In this document: one piece after another, positions 11,826-22,685 of the stretch
Numbering within the stretch: the first letter of the stretch is position 1
Layout of the letters: each line of letters begins with the position of its first letter
Source of the DNA: Nicotiana tabacum
Lineage: Eukaryota; Streptophyta; Magnoliopsida; Solanales; Solanaceae
Length of the DNA stretch: 64,000 nucleotides
Assembly (NCBI RefSeq): GCF_000715075.1
Contig: NC_134096.1
Location: 67,089,026-67,153,025 of the forward strand
Direction: 5' to 3'
Notes under the pieces: model-generated
Databases searched by the model: none
The model's input: the letters and a program-made list of their open reading frames with translations, nothing else
What the model was told of the DNA's origin: nothing
Made by a program: the position numbers and the translations under genes

Positions 11826-12112
11826 TCTCGAGATACAATCTCGTAGTCAAAAATAAATAAATACTTAATAGGGGATCTCCCGAGATACCGTCTCGTAGTC
11901 CCAAAAGTAAATATGCGAGGATATCTCTTGAGGTACCACCTCGTAGTCTCAAAAGTAAATGTGTAGGAGGATCTCCCGAGGTACCGCCTTGCAGTCCCAA
12001 AAGTAAACATGCATGGAGAACTCCCGAGGTACCGCCTCATAGTATCAAAAGTAAATGTGCAGAGAGAACTCCCAAGGAACTGCCTCGTAGTCTCAAAAAT
12101 AAACACACAGCT
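11826..12112. repeat. 48-bp minisatellite in the LTR of element X
   Basis: Six units built on CCCGAGGTACCGCCTCGTAG followed by TCTCAAAAGTAAA. The repeat word recurs at about 11830, 11882, 11930, 11978, 12026 and 12074, an exact 48-base step after the first. Because 48 is a multiple of three, the minus strand stays open for 125 codons as a 16-residue peptide repeat; I do not take that as a gene. Confidence 0.93.
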
Positions 12113-13024
12113 CAAACCGATAAATACAACAGTTAACAGCAAGAATTCTACAGTTAATACTGATAAGGAACAAGGAAAACTGGAAAATCAACTAGGCATG
12201 CTTCACAGAGTTCAAATAAGCAGTTGAAGCACGTAGACATGCGATATTAAACTAAACAGGATAATTACACATATTGGAATAGCTCAAATAAGAATGGAAA
12301 CAGACTAATACTCATTAAAATGGTATAACTCAAATTAAAAGAAAAACAGATTGATACTCAGTAAAAAAACAAATCTGGATTTACAATAATATAGCCCGTG
12401 TACGTACTCGTCACCTCACGTACACGGTGCTCACATATCACAACACTACCAAATCCTAAGGGGATTTCCCCCACACAAGTTTAGGCAAGCTACTTACCTC
12501 GAACCAAGCTCAATCAATCGGTAACAATGCCTTTTCCACGAATATCCAACTCCGAATGGCCCAAATCTAGCCAAAATCAATTACATACCATAAATACAAC
12601 TATAAGAAACTAATCTATTAATGAAATCAAGGCTAAAGCAAGAAATTAGAAAAATTGCTCCAAAAAGCCTCCCCAGGCCAATGTCTCGGAATCGGGTAAT
12701 AGTCACAAAATATGAACACACATTCACTCACGAGCCCGATTATGTAATCTTTTTTTTGAATCCGACCTCAATTTGAGGTCTAAATCCCCATTTTACAAAA
12801 ATTCCAAATTCTACCCAAAACCCCCAATTTCCACCATGAAAACACAAGATGTTTGGTTGAAATCCTAGGAAATGTAGTGAAAGATTGAACGAAACTAGTT
12901 TAGAATCACTTACCAATGATTTGGGGAAGAAAGTTTCTTTGAAAAATCGCCTCTAGGGTTTCTTGTTTTGAAAATTTAAGAGAATGAACCAAAATCTCAT
13001 ATAAGTCCCATTTTGATCCGCTGC

Positions 13025-13345
13025 AGATGTCGCATTTGTGACCTGGGGTTCACAAATGCGAACCCCGCAAATGCGGAGAATCAATCGCAAATGCGAAGAC
13101 CTTCACATCTCTGCTTCTATTGTATTTGCGATGAATTATTCGCAAATGCGAACATTGATCTTCCGCATTTGTGTCAAAATTGATCGCAAATGAGACCAAG
13201 CCTGCCCCAGCCCCACTTCGCAAATGCAAAGTATTGTTCGCAAATGCGAACTCTGGCCTCCCCGCAATTGCGACCTCTTGATCTCAAATGCGAACTCATG
13301 CTGACCCAGGTTCTCTTCACAAATGCGAAGAATTTGCTTGCAAAT
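13025..13345. repeat. Palindromic word cluster in the LTR of element X
   Basis: A dozen or more variants of CGCAAATGCGAA, CGCATTTGCGA and CGCAATTGCGA lie 15-30 bases apart. The cluster ends abruptly at the junction with integrase sequence, so the LTR breakpoint lies in it. Confidence 0.85.
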
Positions 13346-13540
13346 GCAAGCCTGTATGGTAGGCGGTGTCGGTCTCCAGTGGGTTGGTTCGAGCCGGGCG
13401 AGGCTAGATTATTGGGTACAGACTTGGTTCAGGATACCCTGGAGAAGGTTAAGGTGATTCAGGATCGACTTCGCTCAGCCCAGTCCAAACAGAAGAGTTA
13501 TGCGGATCGAAAGGTTTGCGATGTAGAATTACTGATGTAG
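13346..13540 (+). pseudogene. Integrase C-terminal fragment of element X
   Basis: Encodes the stretch after the integrase core: a YGRRCRSP motif, GWFEPGEA, then a K-V-x-x-I-Q-D-R-L helix and KSYADRK, typical of gypsy integrases just before the GPY/F module. It ends in a stop and is followed directly by the integrase zinc/core region, which should precede it, so order is reversed here. About 65 codons remain. Confidence 0.88.
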
Positions 13541-13545
13541 GAGAA

Positions 13546-13985
13546 TGAAGAAGCACATAGTGGAGTATGTAGCTCAATGTCTAAATTGCCAGCAGGTGAA
13601 GTATGAGCATCGGTGGCCAGGTGGGTTACTTCAGATGTTAGAGATTCCGGAGTGGAAATGGGAGCGGATCACTATGGATTTCTTGGTTGGACTTCCACGG
13701 ACCTAGCAGAAGGTTGAAGCAGTTTGGGTGATTATGGATAGGCTGACCAAGTCAGCTCATTTCCTTCCTGTGGTGACTACTTATTCTTTCTAGCAGCTTG
13801 CTCGAGTTTATATCCACGAGATTGTCAGGTATTATGACGTACCGGTATCTATCATCTCTGACCGGGGTACGCATTTTACATCACGATTCTGGAGGGTCGT
13901 ACAACATGAGTTGGGTACTCGAGTGGAGCTGAGCACAACATTTTACCCTCAACGCCTCTGGCACACTGTAACTGATCAAATAAGT
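13546..13985 (+). pseudogene. Integrase zinc-binding end and catalytic core of element X
   Basis: Begins with the second half of the HHCC zinc site (CLNCQQVKYEH) and runs into the catalytic core: WERITMDF with the first catalytic aspartate, RLTKSAHF, and ISDRGTHF with the second aspartate. The third acidic residue is missing because the sequence breaks about 30 codons later, near 13970, and short filler leads into RT sequence. Two in-frame stops are present. It cannot be an active integrase. Confidence 0.88.
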
Positions 13986-13989
13986 CATC

Positions 13990-15352
13990 AATTCGAGGCA
14001 ATAGATACCTGTTCTTCACTATGACTTACGTTCAGGCTATCATCAGTTGAAGATTCGGGAACCACATATCCCGAAGACTGCTTTCAAGACTCGGTATGAT
14101 CACAACGAGTTCCTTCTAATGTCCTTTGGGTTGACCAATGCCCTAGCAGCTTTTATGCACTTGATGCACAATGTGTTCTAGCCCTATGTTGACTCATTCA
14201 TCATTATGTTTATTGACGACATTCTGGTGTACTCCCGGACTTGGGAGGATCATGAGCAACACCTGAGGATTGTGCTTCAGACCTTGAAAGAAAAGAAGTT
14301 ATATGCAAAATTTTCAAAGTGTGAGTTTTGGCTAGACTCAATGGCATTCTAGGGTCATGTAGTATCGAGTGATGGGACCCAGATGGATTCGAAGAAGATT
14401 GAAGCAGTGCAGAGTTGGCCCAAACCGTCCTCAACTATGGAGATCCGGAGTTTTCTTGGTTTGGCGGGGTATTACCGTCGATTAGTAGAGGGTTTCTCAT
14501 CTATTGCAGCACCTATGACCAGGATGACCTAGAAGGGTGCTCCGTTCAGGTGGACAGAAGAGTGTGAGGAGAGCTTTCAGATGCTCAAGATAGCTTTGAC
14601 TACAGCCCTAGTATTGGTATTGCCTACAGTTTCGGGGTCTTATACCGTATATTATGATGCGTCGCGGATTTGTCTCGGCGCGGTGTTAATACAGGACGGT
14701 AGGGTGATTGCCTACGCATCCAAACAACTGAAGGTGCATGAAAAGAACTATCCTTTCCACGACCTTGAATTAGTAGCTATTGTTCATGCCTTGAAGATTA
14801 GGCGGCACTATTTGTACGGTGTCCCTTATGAGATTTACACCGATCACTGGAGTTTGCAGCATCTGTTCAAATAGAAGGATCTTAACTTGCGTCAGCGGAG
14901 GTGGTTGGAACTGATTAAGGATCATGATATCACCATTTTGTACCATCCAGGGAAGGCCAATGTGGTGGCCGATGCTTTGAGTCACCGGTCAGAGAGTTTT
15001 GGGAGCTTAACATATCTACCAGCAACAGAGAGGCCATTGGCGTTGGATGTTCAGGCCTTAGCCAGCCAGTTTGTGAGATTGGATATTTCTTAGCCGAGTC
15101 GAGTATTGGCTTGTGTGGTCTCTCGGTCTTTGCTTTATGATCGTATCAGGGAGCGTCAGCATAATGACCCCCATCTGCTTGTCCTTAAGGACACGGTCCA
15201 TCACGGTGATGCTATGGAGGTCACTATTAGGGGTGATGGTGCATTGAGGATGCAGGGCAGGCTATGTGTGACCAATGTAGATGGTTTGCGTGAGTTGATT
15301 CTCTAGGAGGCTCACAGTTCACGGTATTCCATTCATCCGGGTGCCGCGAAGT
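13990..15352 (+). pseudogene. RT, RNase H and integrase N-terminus of element X
   Basis: Starts in mid-RT at [10 protein letters not shown], passes the catalytic FIDDIL box (near 14208-14225), GHVVSS and FLGLAGYYRR, then RNase H with its DAS box (near 14655) and the YTDH box (near 14835), and the integrase N-terminal HPGAAK segment. Stops occur at about 14178, 14350, 14530, 14872 and 15091. The first third of RT is absent. These domains would copy element RNA and remove it from the hybrid in virus-like particles. The end joins the PBS at a GCGAAG/TTGG junction. Confidence 0.88.
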
Positions 15353-15364
15353 TGGTATCAGAGC
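15353..15364 (+). other. Internal primer binding site of element X
   Basis: TGGTATCAGAGC followed by TCTAGGTTCATAGG, the normal start of the internal region of these elements, but with integrase coding sequence in front of it in place of an LTR end. It marks a recombination junction. The conserved leader follows at 15365-15551. Confidence 0.9.
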
Positions 15365-15551
15365 TCTAGGTTCATAGGTGTCGTGAGTCACAAGCAAGTT
15401 TAGTAGAGTCTCGCGGATCGGTATAGAGACGTCTGTATTTATCTTCGGGAGGCTATGGAACTGATAGGAAGAAATACACTTCTTTTGATTCCTTGTCGTG
15501 CGAAATTGTTGACTTCAAAATTCTAAACTTCTCTCTTTTATTCTCTTACAG

Positions 15552-16850
15552 GTGGTGAGGACACGTGTAACCGGAGATGACGACCAGGCACCCACGTCCC
15601 CTGCTAGAGCCATGAGAGGTCGGGGCCGAGGTAGAGGCCGAGGGCATCCACGCAGTGCAGCCAGAGCACCCGCACGAGTTGCTTCAGAGGAGCCCCCAGT
15701 AGCTCTAGCTGGAGGGCATGCACCTGAGGTACCTGTTGCTGCACTAGCCCTCCAGGAGACTCTAGCCCAATTTCTGAGCATGTTCAGCACCTTAGCTCAG
15801 GCTGGATTGATTCCACTTGCTCCTGCCATATCTCAAGTTGGGGGAGGAGCACAGGCTCCCATCACCGGTACCCTAGAGCAGCGAGTTCAGGTAGACTAGG
15901 ATCCATAGATCATACCAGTGCAGCCGGTAGCTCCAGTTCAGCTCGAGCTTAGGGCAGCAGTTTTTGAGGCGGGGCAGCTCAAACTTTATAGGTACAAGAA
16001 GTACCACCCTCCTACCTTCAATGGATTGGCGTCAGATGATGCCCAAGGTTTTCTGGAGGAGTATCACTATATTCTCCGTACTATGGGCGTAGTAGAGTCG
16101 AGTGGGGTTTCTTTTACTGCATTCCAGCTTAGAGGAGCAGCCTATCAGTGGTGGTGTGCTTATGAGTTGAGTAGTCTGACTGAGGGTGCTTCACTTACAT
16201 GGACTCAGTTCTCGGACATGTTCTTGAGGGAGTATGTTCCCCAGAGTCTCAGAGACGTATGGCGCGCGGAGTTTGAGTGGTTGCACCCGGGTGCTATGAC
16301 TGTGTCAGAGTATGCAGTTCGCTTCAGTGATTTAGCCCGACATGCACCGGCCTTGGTTGCCACCGTTCGAGAAAGGGTTTGTCGGTTTATTGTGGGACTC
16401 CACCCGAGTATCAAGATTAGTATGCTCAGGGAGCTGGAGATGGATATTCCTTACCATCAGGTTGTGAGTATAGCCAGGAGATTGGAGGGCATGCTCGCTC
16501 GGGATAGAGAGGAGAGAGAGGCCAAGAGGTCTCGAGAGTCTGGCACTTACAGTGGTACTCGTTCCCCAACTGCAGTTCGCCATGGTAAGGGTTATAGGAG
16601 TCACCCCGTTCATTAAGATCTTCCGCCCGCCAGTGGTATTCCGGCCCCTTCTGTTCCCCAGGAGCCTTATTATGCACCGCCAATGTCTAGTGTGCCTCTT
16701 GTACGGGGTGCTTTTAGAAGTCAATCTAGCAGACCTGACCCGAGCCAGTCACAGCAGCCACACTCTCCGAGAACTTGTTTTGAGTGTGGCGACACCCACC
16801 ATATGGTGAGGGATTGCCCAGACTTAGGAGGGGTGCACCTCCACAGACTT
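15552..16850 (+). pseudogene. Gag region of element X
   Basis: Begins at the ATG (15552) after the conserved leader with MVRTRVTG. Order: an arginine/glycine-rich basic stretch (codons 17-35), an ALQETLAQFLSMF helix, a stop at about 15897, then the capsid-like core from 15918 with YHPPTFNG, FTAFQLRGAAYQWW, WTQFSDMFLREYVP and FSDLARHAP motifs and a basic end. A frameshift near 16615 is followed by a zinc knuckle (CFECGDTHHMVRDC, about 16775-16820) that is intact in all four ligands. Gag packages RNA and builds the particle. Only one stop and two shifts separate it from an open gag, so this copy is relatively young. Confidence 0.88.
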
Positions 16851-17515
16851 CTCAGCCACCACGTGTTCCACCGGGTCCTCAGGCTATGATTCCAGCACCA
16901 GCTATTGCCCCACCTACTCAGCCAGCTCGAGGTGGAGGTCGGGGAGGTCGAGGTCTCCCTAGAGGGGGAGGCCAGGCCAGATATTATGCTCTTTCGGCTC
17001 ATACAGAGGCAGTTGCTTCCGACTCTATCATTATAGGTATTGTTCCGATCTGTCACAGAGATGCGTCAGTTTTATTTGATTCAGGCATCACTTATTCCTA
17101 TGTGTCCTCTTATTTTGCCCCGTATTTGGATGTATCTCGTGATTCCTTGGGTTCCCCTATTTATGTGTCTACTCCTGTGGGAGATTCTCTTGTTGTGGAC
17201 CTCGTGTATCGGTCGTGTTTGATTGCTCTTAATGGTTTTGAGACCAGAGCCGATTTATTATTGCTCAGTATGGTAGACTTTGATGTTATTTTGGGCATGG
17301 ACTGGTTGTCGCCCCATTATGCTATTCTTGATTTTCATGCCAAAATCATGACGCTGGCTATCCTAGGATTACCGCAATTAGAGTGGAGAGGTACCTTAGA
17401 GTATAATCCTAATAGAGTTATTTCATTTCTTAAAGTTCAACGAAAGGTTGAGAAGAGGTGTGACGCGTATCTAGCTTATGATGTTCCAGGTTTTGGGAAT
17501 ACTGTTTATTACTAG
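16784..17515 (+). pseudogene. Aspartic protease region of element X, fused to LTR end
   Basis: A 243-codon open frame. After a Pro/Gly/Arg-rich linker it carries the retropepsin core LFDSGITYSYVSS, with the catalytic DSG intact, and the second hallmark VILGMDWLS. The protease would process Gag-Pol. After the AYLAYD segment, where the normal polyprotein continues into RT, the frame runs straight into inverted LTR sequence and stops at 17513, at a short shared CTTATG junction. Confidence 0.88.
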
Positions 17516-17690
17516 AGTGTTGGTTATTGTCCATGCCAAGCGGCATTATTACCAGTTATTTAGTTATCTGTTGCAGTTAGTTGTTAAGTTTTACATCCAT
17601 TTTGTTATTTTCTCTTTTTGTTAGGCTTACCTAGTCGTAGAGACTAGGTACCATCACGATGTCTTACGGAGGGAGAATTTGGTCGTGACA
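17475..17690 (+). repeat. Right U5 end of element X
   Basis: Only about 216 bases of LTR end, plus orientation, closing with GGTCGTGACA and then the TATTC duplication. It pairs with 11195-11412 as an inverted repeat. Confidence 0.9.
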
Positions 17691-19132
17691 TATTCATATT
17701 TCTACTATTATGTTTGAGCCGTCTTTTTTTACAAGTGGTCGAATTCTTGATTCATATCGAAGTTCATTATAGCCAAAAATGGTAGAATCCATTATTTGCA
17801 CTCAATAATGGATATGATCACTTGCCAAAGAATGCAAGTTTCAAGATATTTGGGAAGATGCCTAGAAAATTGAACAAATTGAAGAAGGTACACAATTATA
17901 TATATTCAATTCTTAATGAATATTATTTTAATATTTTTTATTGTTTAATACCTAATATGTGAATTATTTTATTTATTTTAGAACATTCAGACTCACCTTT
18001 GGGAATATATTAACCGACACTATCCATGATGCACCATCTGTTTGAGATTTGGTATGAGAACTCATTTGATTATTCTTAAAAAATAATTGCTTCTTGAGCA
18101 ACTTCTCTATTTAGATAAAGAGTTTTAATGGTGAATTTGGTGTTTTCTGCCCCAGAAGAATCTCAAAGAGGCACTGATGACATTTGCTTTTTTGGGCTGT
18201 ACAATTATTTAAGCATAGAGACAGACTCGTATCTTGGCTTGGCAAACCCTGGATAGTATGAGATTTGTGGTTTTTCTACCACATGCAACATGTTCTTTTT
18301 CCACCATGGTGTGCTCTCCTACTCCTCGCCACATAAGAACATATTTGAGCATCGATTATTTTCTTGTTAAAGCCTTCTTGAATTCTTAAAAACATAGTCT
18401 ATGGATTACGAGCACTATATTTCATGTGCGTGTAATGACCCAATCGGCCATTTTGTATTTTTGCACCCCTTTTGCCTTTTTGATGCTTTACACATGTGTA
18501 ATTTTGGTTTTCTAAGTTATGGGGCAGATTGGTTTCGTTTCGTAAAGATTTCGGGTTGATTTAGACCCTTTGATTTTTGTCTTAGAAGTCTAAGTTAGAA
18601 ATATTGACCAACTTTGACATTTCCAAAAATAACCCCAGAATGGTGTTTTGATGGCTCTGATAACTTTATATTGTGATTTTAAACTTGGACGTATGCTTGG
18701 AATCAAATTCTGAGGTCCGTTGGTTGATTGGTATTGTTTTGCCAAAAATTGGCAATTTGGTTATCGAGTTCAGAATTTGGTTTTGAGACTTGGAATCAGT
18801 CAGTGTTTCTATTTAGAACTTGTTTGTAAAATTTAGTGTCATTTGAAGTTGATTTGGTAGAATTTGGACCCTTTGTTGGAATTCTAGAGATTTTGAACTT
18901 TTCTTTGAAAATTCATGCGTTTAGGTGTTCGATTCGAGTTCTAGATGTTATTTTTGTGTTATGATCGTGCCAGCGAGTTTGTATGTTATTTTTAGACTTG
19001 TGTAGATGTTTTGTTTGGATACTCGAGGGCTCCGATGAGTTTTTGATGTGCCACAAAATGGTTTTGGACTGAAAATAGATTGGTGGTGTTGTGGGTATCG
19101 CAATTGCGAGCACCAACCTAGCAGTTGCGAAT

Positions 19133-20908
19133 AATTAAGCCGATAGTTCATCGTTGGCTTGCCTAACGGCGACGTTGGGCGCCATCACAGTCTATAGTGA
19201 ATTTTGGGTCGTGACACTACATGCTGACTTGCCCACTAGGCACCATAAGCCGACTAATAGCAGTAACCTTTCAAGTTCAAACTGGTTAATTGTTGCAATC
19301 TAAGTGGGAAAAACACCTGGAATATGAGGGATATATTGAAAAACAAATCGGATCTTGAGATGTAATTGATGAATGATGTGGTGAAGACAAAGACTTTTAA
19401 TATCTTGGGTTGGTGGAAAACTTCATCTTCTACATATTCAATTGTTTCAAAGATTGCACTAGATATTCTTTGTATTCCTATTTCTACTATTATGTTTGAG
19501 CCGTCATTTAGTACAGGTGGTCAAATTCTTGATTCATATCAGAGTTCTTTATCGCCTAAAATGGTAGAATCCATTATTTGCACTCAACAATGGATATGAT
19601 CACTTTCCAAAGAATGCAAGTTTCAAGATATATGGGAAGATGCCCAGAAAATTGAACAAGTTGAAGAAGGTACGCAATTTTATATATTCAATCCTTAATG
19701 AATACTATTATAATATTTTATATTGTTTAATACCTAATATGTGAATTATTTTACTTATTTTATAGTATTTGGACTCACCTTTGAGAATTGATTAGCCGAC
19801 ACTATTCTAGATGTACCATCTGTTTGAGATTTGGTATGAGAACTCATTTGATTATTCTTGAAAAATAATTTCTTCTTGAGCCAATTCTCTATTTAGCTAA
19901 AGAGTTTTAATGGTGAATTTGATGTTTTTTGTCAAAGAGGAATCTCAAAGACGCACTGATGACATTTGCTTTTTTGGGCTGTACAATTATTTAGGCATAG
20001 AGACAAACTCGTATCTTGGCTTGGCAAACCCTGAATGGATGTGATTTGAGGTTTTTCTACCACATGTAACAAGTTCTTTCGCCACCATGGTGTGGTCTCC
20101 TACTCCTCGCCACATTAGAACAGATTTGAGCGTCGATTATTTTCTTGTTAAAGCCTTTTGGAATTTTTAAAATCATAGTCTATGGATTACGAGCACTATG
20201 TTTCATGTGCGTGTATCGACACAATGTCGTTTTGTGTTTTTGTACCCTTTTTGCCCTTCTTATGCTTTATACATGTGTAATTTTGATTTTCTAAGTTATT
20301 GGGTTGATTGGTTTTGTTTCGGAAAATTTCGTGTTGATTTAGACCCTTTGGTCTTTGGCTTAGAAGCCTAAGTTAGAAATTTAACCAACTTTGACATTTC
20401 CAAAAAGACCCCAGAATGGTATTTTGATGGCTCTGATAACTTCATATTGTGATTTTAAACTTCGACGTATGCTTGGAATCAAATTCTGAGGTCTGTTGGT
20501 TGATTGGTATTGTTTTACCAAAAATTGGCAATTTGGTTATCGAGTTCAGAATTTGGTTTTGAGACTTGGAATCAGTCAGTGTTTCTATTTAGAACTTATC
20601 TATAAAATTTAGTGTCATTTGAAGTTGATTTGGTAGAATTTGAACCCTTTGTTGGAATTCTAGAGATTTTGAACTTTTCTTTGAAAATTCATGCATTTAG
20701 GTGTTCGATTCGAGTTGTAGATGTTATTTTTGTGTTATGATCGTGCCAGCGAGTTTGTATGTTATTTTTAGACTTGTGTAGATGTTTTGTTTGGATACTC
20801 GAGGGCTCCGATGAGTTTTGGATGTGCCACAAAATGATTTTGAACTGAAAATAGATTGGTGGTGTTGTGGCTATCGCAATTGCGAGCACCAACCTAGCAG
20901 TTGCGAAT
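19133..20908 (+). repeat. Chimeric tandem unit 4
   Basis: LTR B tail to about 19216, hAT remnant, LTR A start at 20212 after GTGCG (TGTATCGACAC). The junction form GCAGTTGCGA + ATAATTAAGC is shared with units 5 and 6. Length 1776 bases. By eye units 4, 5 and 6 are nearly identical, more alike than to units 1-3. Confidence 0.92.
19366..19599 (+). pseudogene. hAT transposase C-terminal fragment (unit 4)
   Basis: 77 codons open from ATG: FNILGWWKTSS, then ISTIMFEPSFSTGG and MVESIICTQQWI followed by TGA. It is the hAT dimerisation domain without the catalytic part. The same open frame with the same TGA recurs in units 5 and 6. Confidence 0.88.
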
Positions 20909-22685
20909 AATTAAGCCGATAGTTCATCGTTGGCTTGCCTAACGGCGACGTTGGGCGCCATCACGGTCTATAGTGAATTTTGGGTCGTGACACTACATGC
21001 TGACTTGCCCACTAGGCACCATAAGCCGACTAATAGCAGTAACCTTTCAAGTTCAAACTGGTTAATTGTTGCAATGTAAGTGGGAAAAACACTTGGAAGA
21101 TGAGGGATATATTGAAAAACAAATCGGATCTTGAGATGTAATTGATGAATGATGTGGTGAAGACAAAGACTTTTAATATCTTGGGTTGGTGGAAAACTTC
21201 ATCTTCTACATATTCAATTGTTTCAAAGATTGCACTGGATGTTCTTTGTATTCCTATTTCTACTATTATGTTTGAGCCGTCATTTAGTACAGGTGGTCAA
21301 ATTCTTGATTCATATCAGAGTTCTTTATCGCCTAAAATGGTAGAATCCATTATTTGCACTCAACAATGGATATGATCACTTTCCAAAGAATGCAAGTTTC
21401 AAGATATATGGGAAGATGCCCAGAAAATTGAACAAGTTGAAGAAGGTACGCAATTTTATATATTCAATCCTTAATGAATACTATTATAATATTTTATATT
21501 GTTTAATACCTAATATGTGAATTATTTTACTTATTTTATAGTATTTGGACTCACCTTTGAGAATTAATTAGCCGACACTATTCTAGATGTACCATCTGTT
21601 TGAGATTTGGTATGAGAACTTATTTGATTATTCTTGAAAAATAATTTCTTCTTGAGCTAATTCTCTCTTTAGCTAAAGAGTTTTAATGGTGAATTTGATG
21701 TTTTTTGTCAAAGAGGAATCTCAAAGACGCACTGATGACATTTGCTTTTTTGGGCTGTACAATTATTTAGGCATAGAGACAAACTCGTATCTTGGCTTGG
21801 CAAACCCTGAATGGATGTGATTTGAGGTTTTTCTACCACTTGCAACAAGTTCTTTTGCCACCATGGTGTGGTCTCCTACTCCTCGCCATATTAGAACAGA
21901 TTTGAGCGTCGATTATTTTCTTGTTAAAGCCTTTTGGAATTTTTAAAAACATAGTCTATGGATTACGAGCACTATGTTTCATGTGCGTGTAATGACGCAA
22001 TGTCGTTTTGTGTTTTTGTACCCTTTTTTCCCTTCTTATTCTTTATACATGTGAATATTTGGTTTTCTAAGTTATTGGGTTGATTGGTTTTGTTTCGGAA
22101 AAATTTCGTGTTGATTTAGACCCTTTGGTCTTTGGCTTAGAAGCCTAAGTTAGAAATTTGACCAACTTTGACATTTCCAAAAAGACCCCAGAATGGTATT
22201 TTGATGGCTCTGATAACTTCATATTGTGATTTTAAACTGGGACGTATGCTTGGAATCAAATTCTGAGGTCCGTTGGTTGATTGGTATTGTTTTACCAAAA
22301 ATTGGCAATTTGGTTATCGAGTTCGGAATTTGGTTTTGAGACTTGGAATCAGTCAGTGTTTCTATTTAGAACTTATTTGTAAAATTTAGTGTCATTTGAA
22401 GTTGATTTGGTAGAATTTGGACCCTTTGTTGGAATTCTAGTGATTTTGAACTTTTCTTTGAAAATTCATGCATTTAGGTGTTCGATTCGAGTTGTAGATG
22501 TTATTTTTGTGTTATGATCGTGCCAGCGAGTTTGTATGTTATTTTTAGACTTGTGTAGATATTTTGTGTGGATACTCGAGGGCTCCGATGAGTTTTGGAT
22601 GTGCCACAAAATGGTTTTGGACTGAAAATAGATTGGTGGTGTTGTGGCTATCGCAATTGCGAGCACCAACCTAGCAGTTGCGAAT
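20909..22685 (+). repeat. Chimeric tandem unit 5
   Basis: Same layout as unit 4, with LTR A start at 21988 (TGTAATGACGC). 1777 bases. Confidence 0.92.
21142..21375 (+). pseudogene. hAT transposase C-terminal fragment (unit 5)
   Basis: 77-codon open frame almost identical to that of unit 4, ending at the same TGA after QQWI. Carries the ILGWW and FEPSFSTGG motifs of the hAT dimerisation domain. No transposase N-terminus or catalytic part is present. Confidence 0.88.

Larger units (their letters stand above)
11195..13345 (-). repeat. 5'-truncated LTR of element X (minus)
   Basis: Minus-strand LTR of about 2150 bases: U5 end at 11195, a 48-bp minisatellite (11826-12112), a long AT-rich stretch with no gene, and a GC-rich palindromic word cluster (13025-13345). 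The LTR breaks off inside that cluster and joins integrase sequence, so its U3 start (several hundred bases, by comparison with LTR A) is missing. Confidence 0.82.
11195..17690. mobile_element. Element X: scrambled gypsy element with inverted LTR ends
   Basis: Flanked by TATTC at 11190-11194 and 17691-17695, with the uninterrupted site visible in sister units, so it is one 6496-bp insertion. The left end is an LTR in minus orientation (CGTCATGACCC, the reverse complement of a U5 end). The right end is a short U5 end in plus orientation (GGTCGTGACA). Between them all coding pieces are plus-strand but out of order: integrase C-terminus, integrase zinc/core, RT, RNase H, integrase N-terminus, PBS, gag, protease. 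A normal element runs PBS, gag, protease, RT, RNase H, integrase between direct LTRs. The coding pieces carry few stops. It probably arose by recombination or self-integration of cDNA before insertion (inference). Confidence 0.88.
10850..19132 (+). repeat. Chimeric tandem unit 3, interrupted by element X
   Basis: The left part (10850-11194) and right part (17691-19132) join into a unit of about 1782 bases once element X and one copy of the TATTC duplication are removed. The interruption lies inside the hAT remnant. The LTR A portion starts at 18431 (TGTAATGACC after GTGCG). Confidence 0.9.

Noticed and set aside
11765..12142. 125-codon minus-strand frame with 16-residue repeats
   Set aside because: It follows a 48-bp LTR minisatellite; the frame stays open only because 48 is divisible by three.
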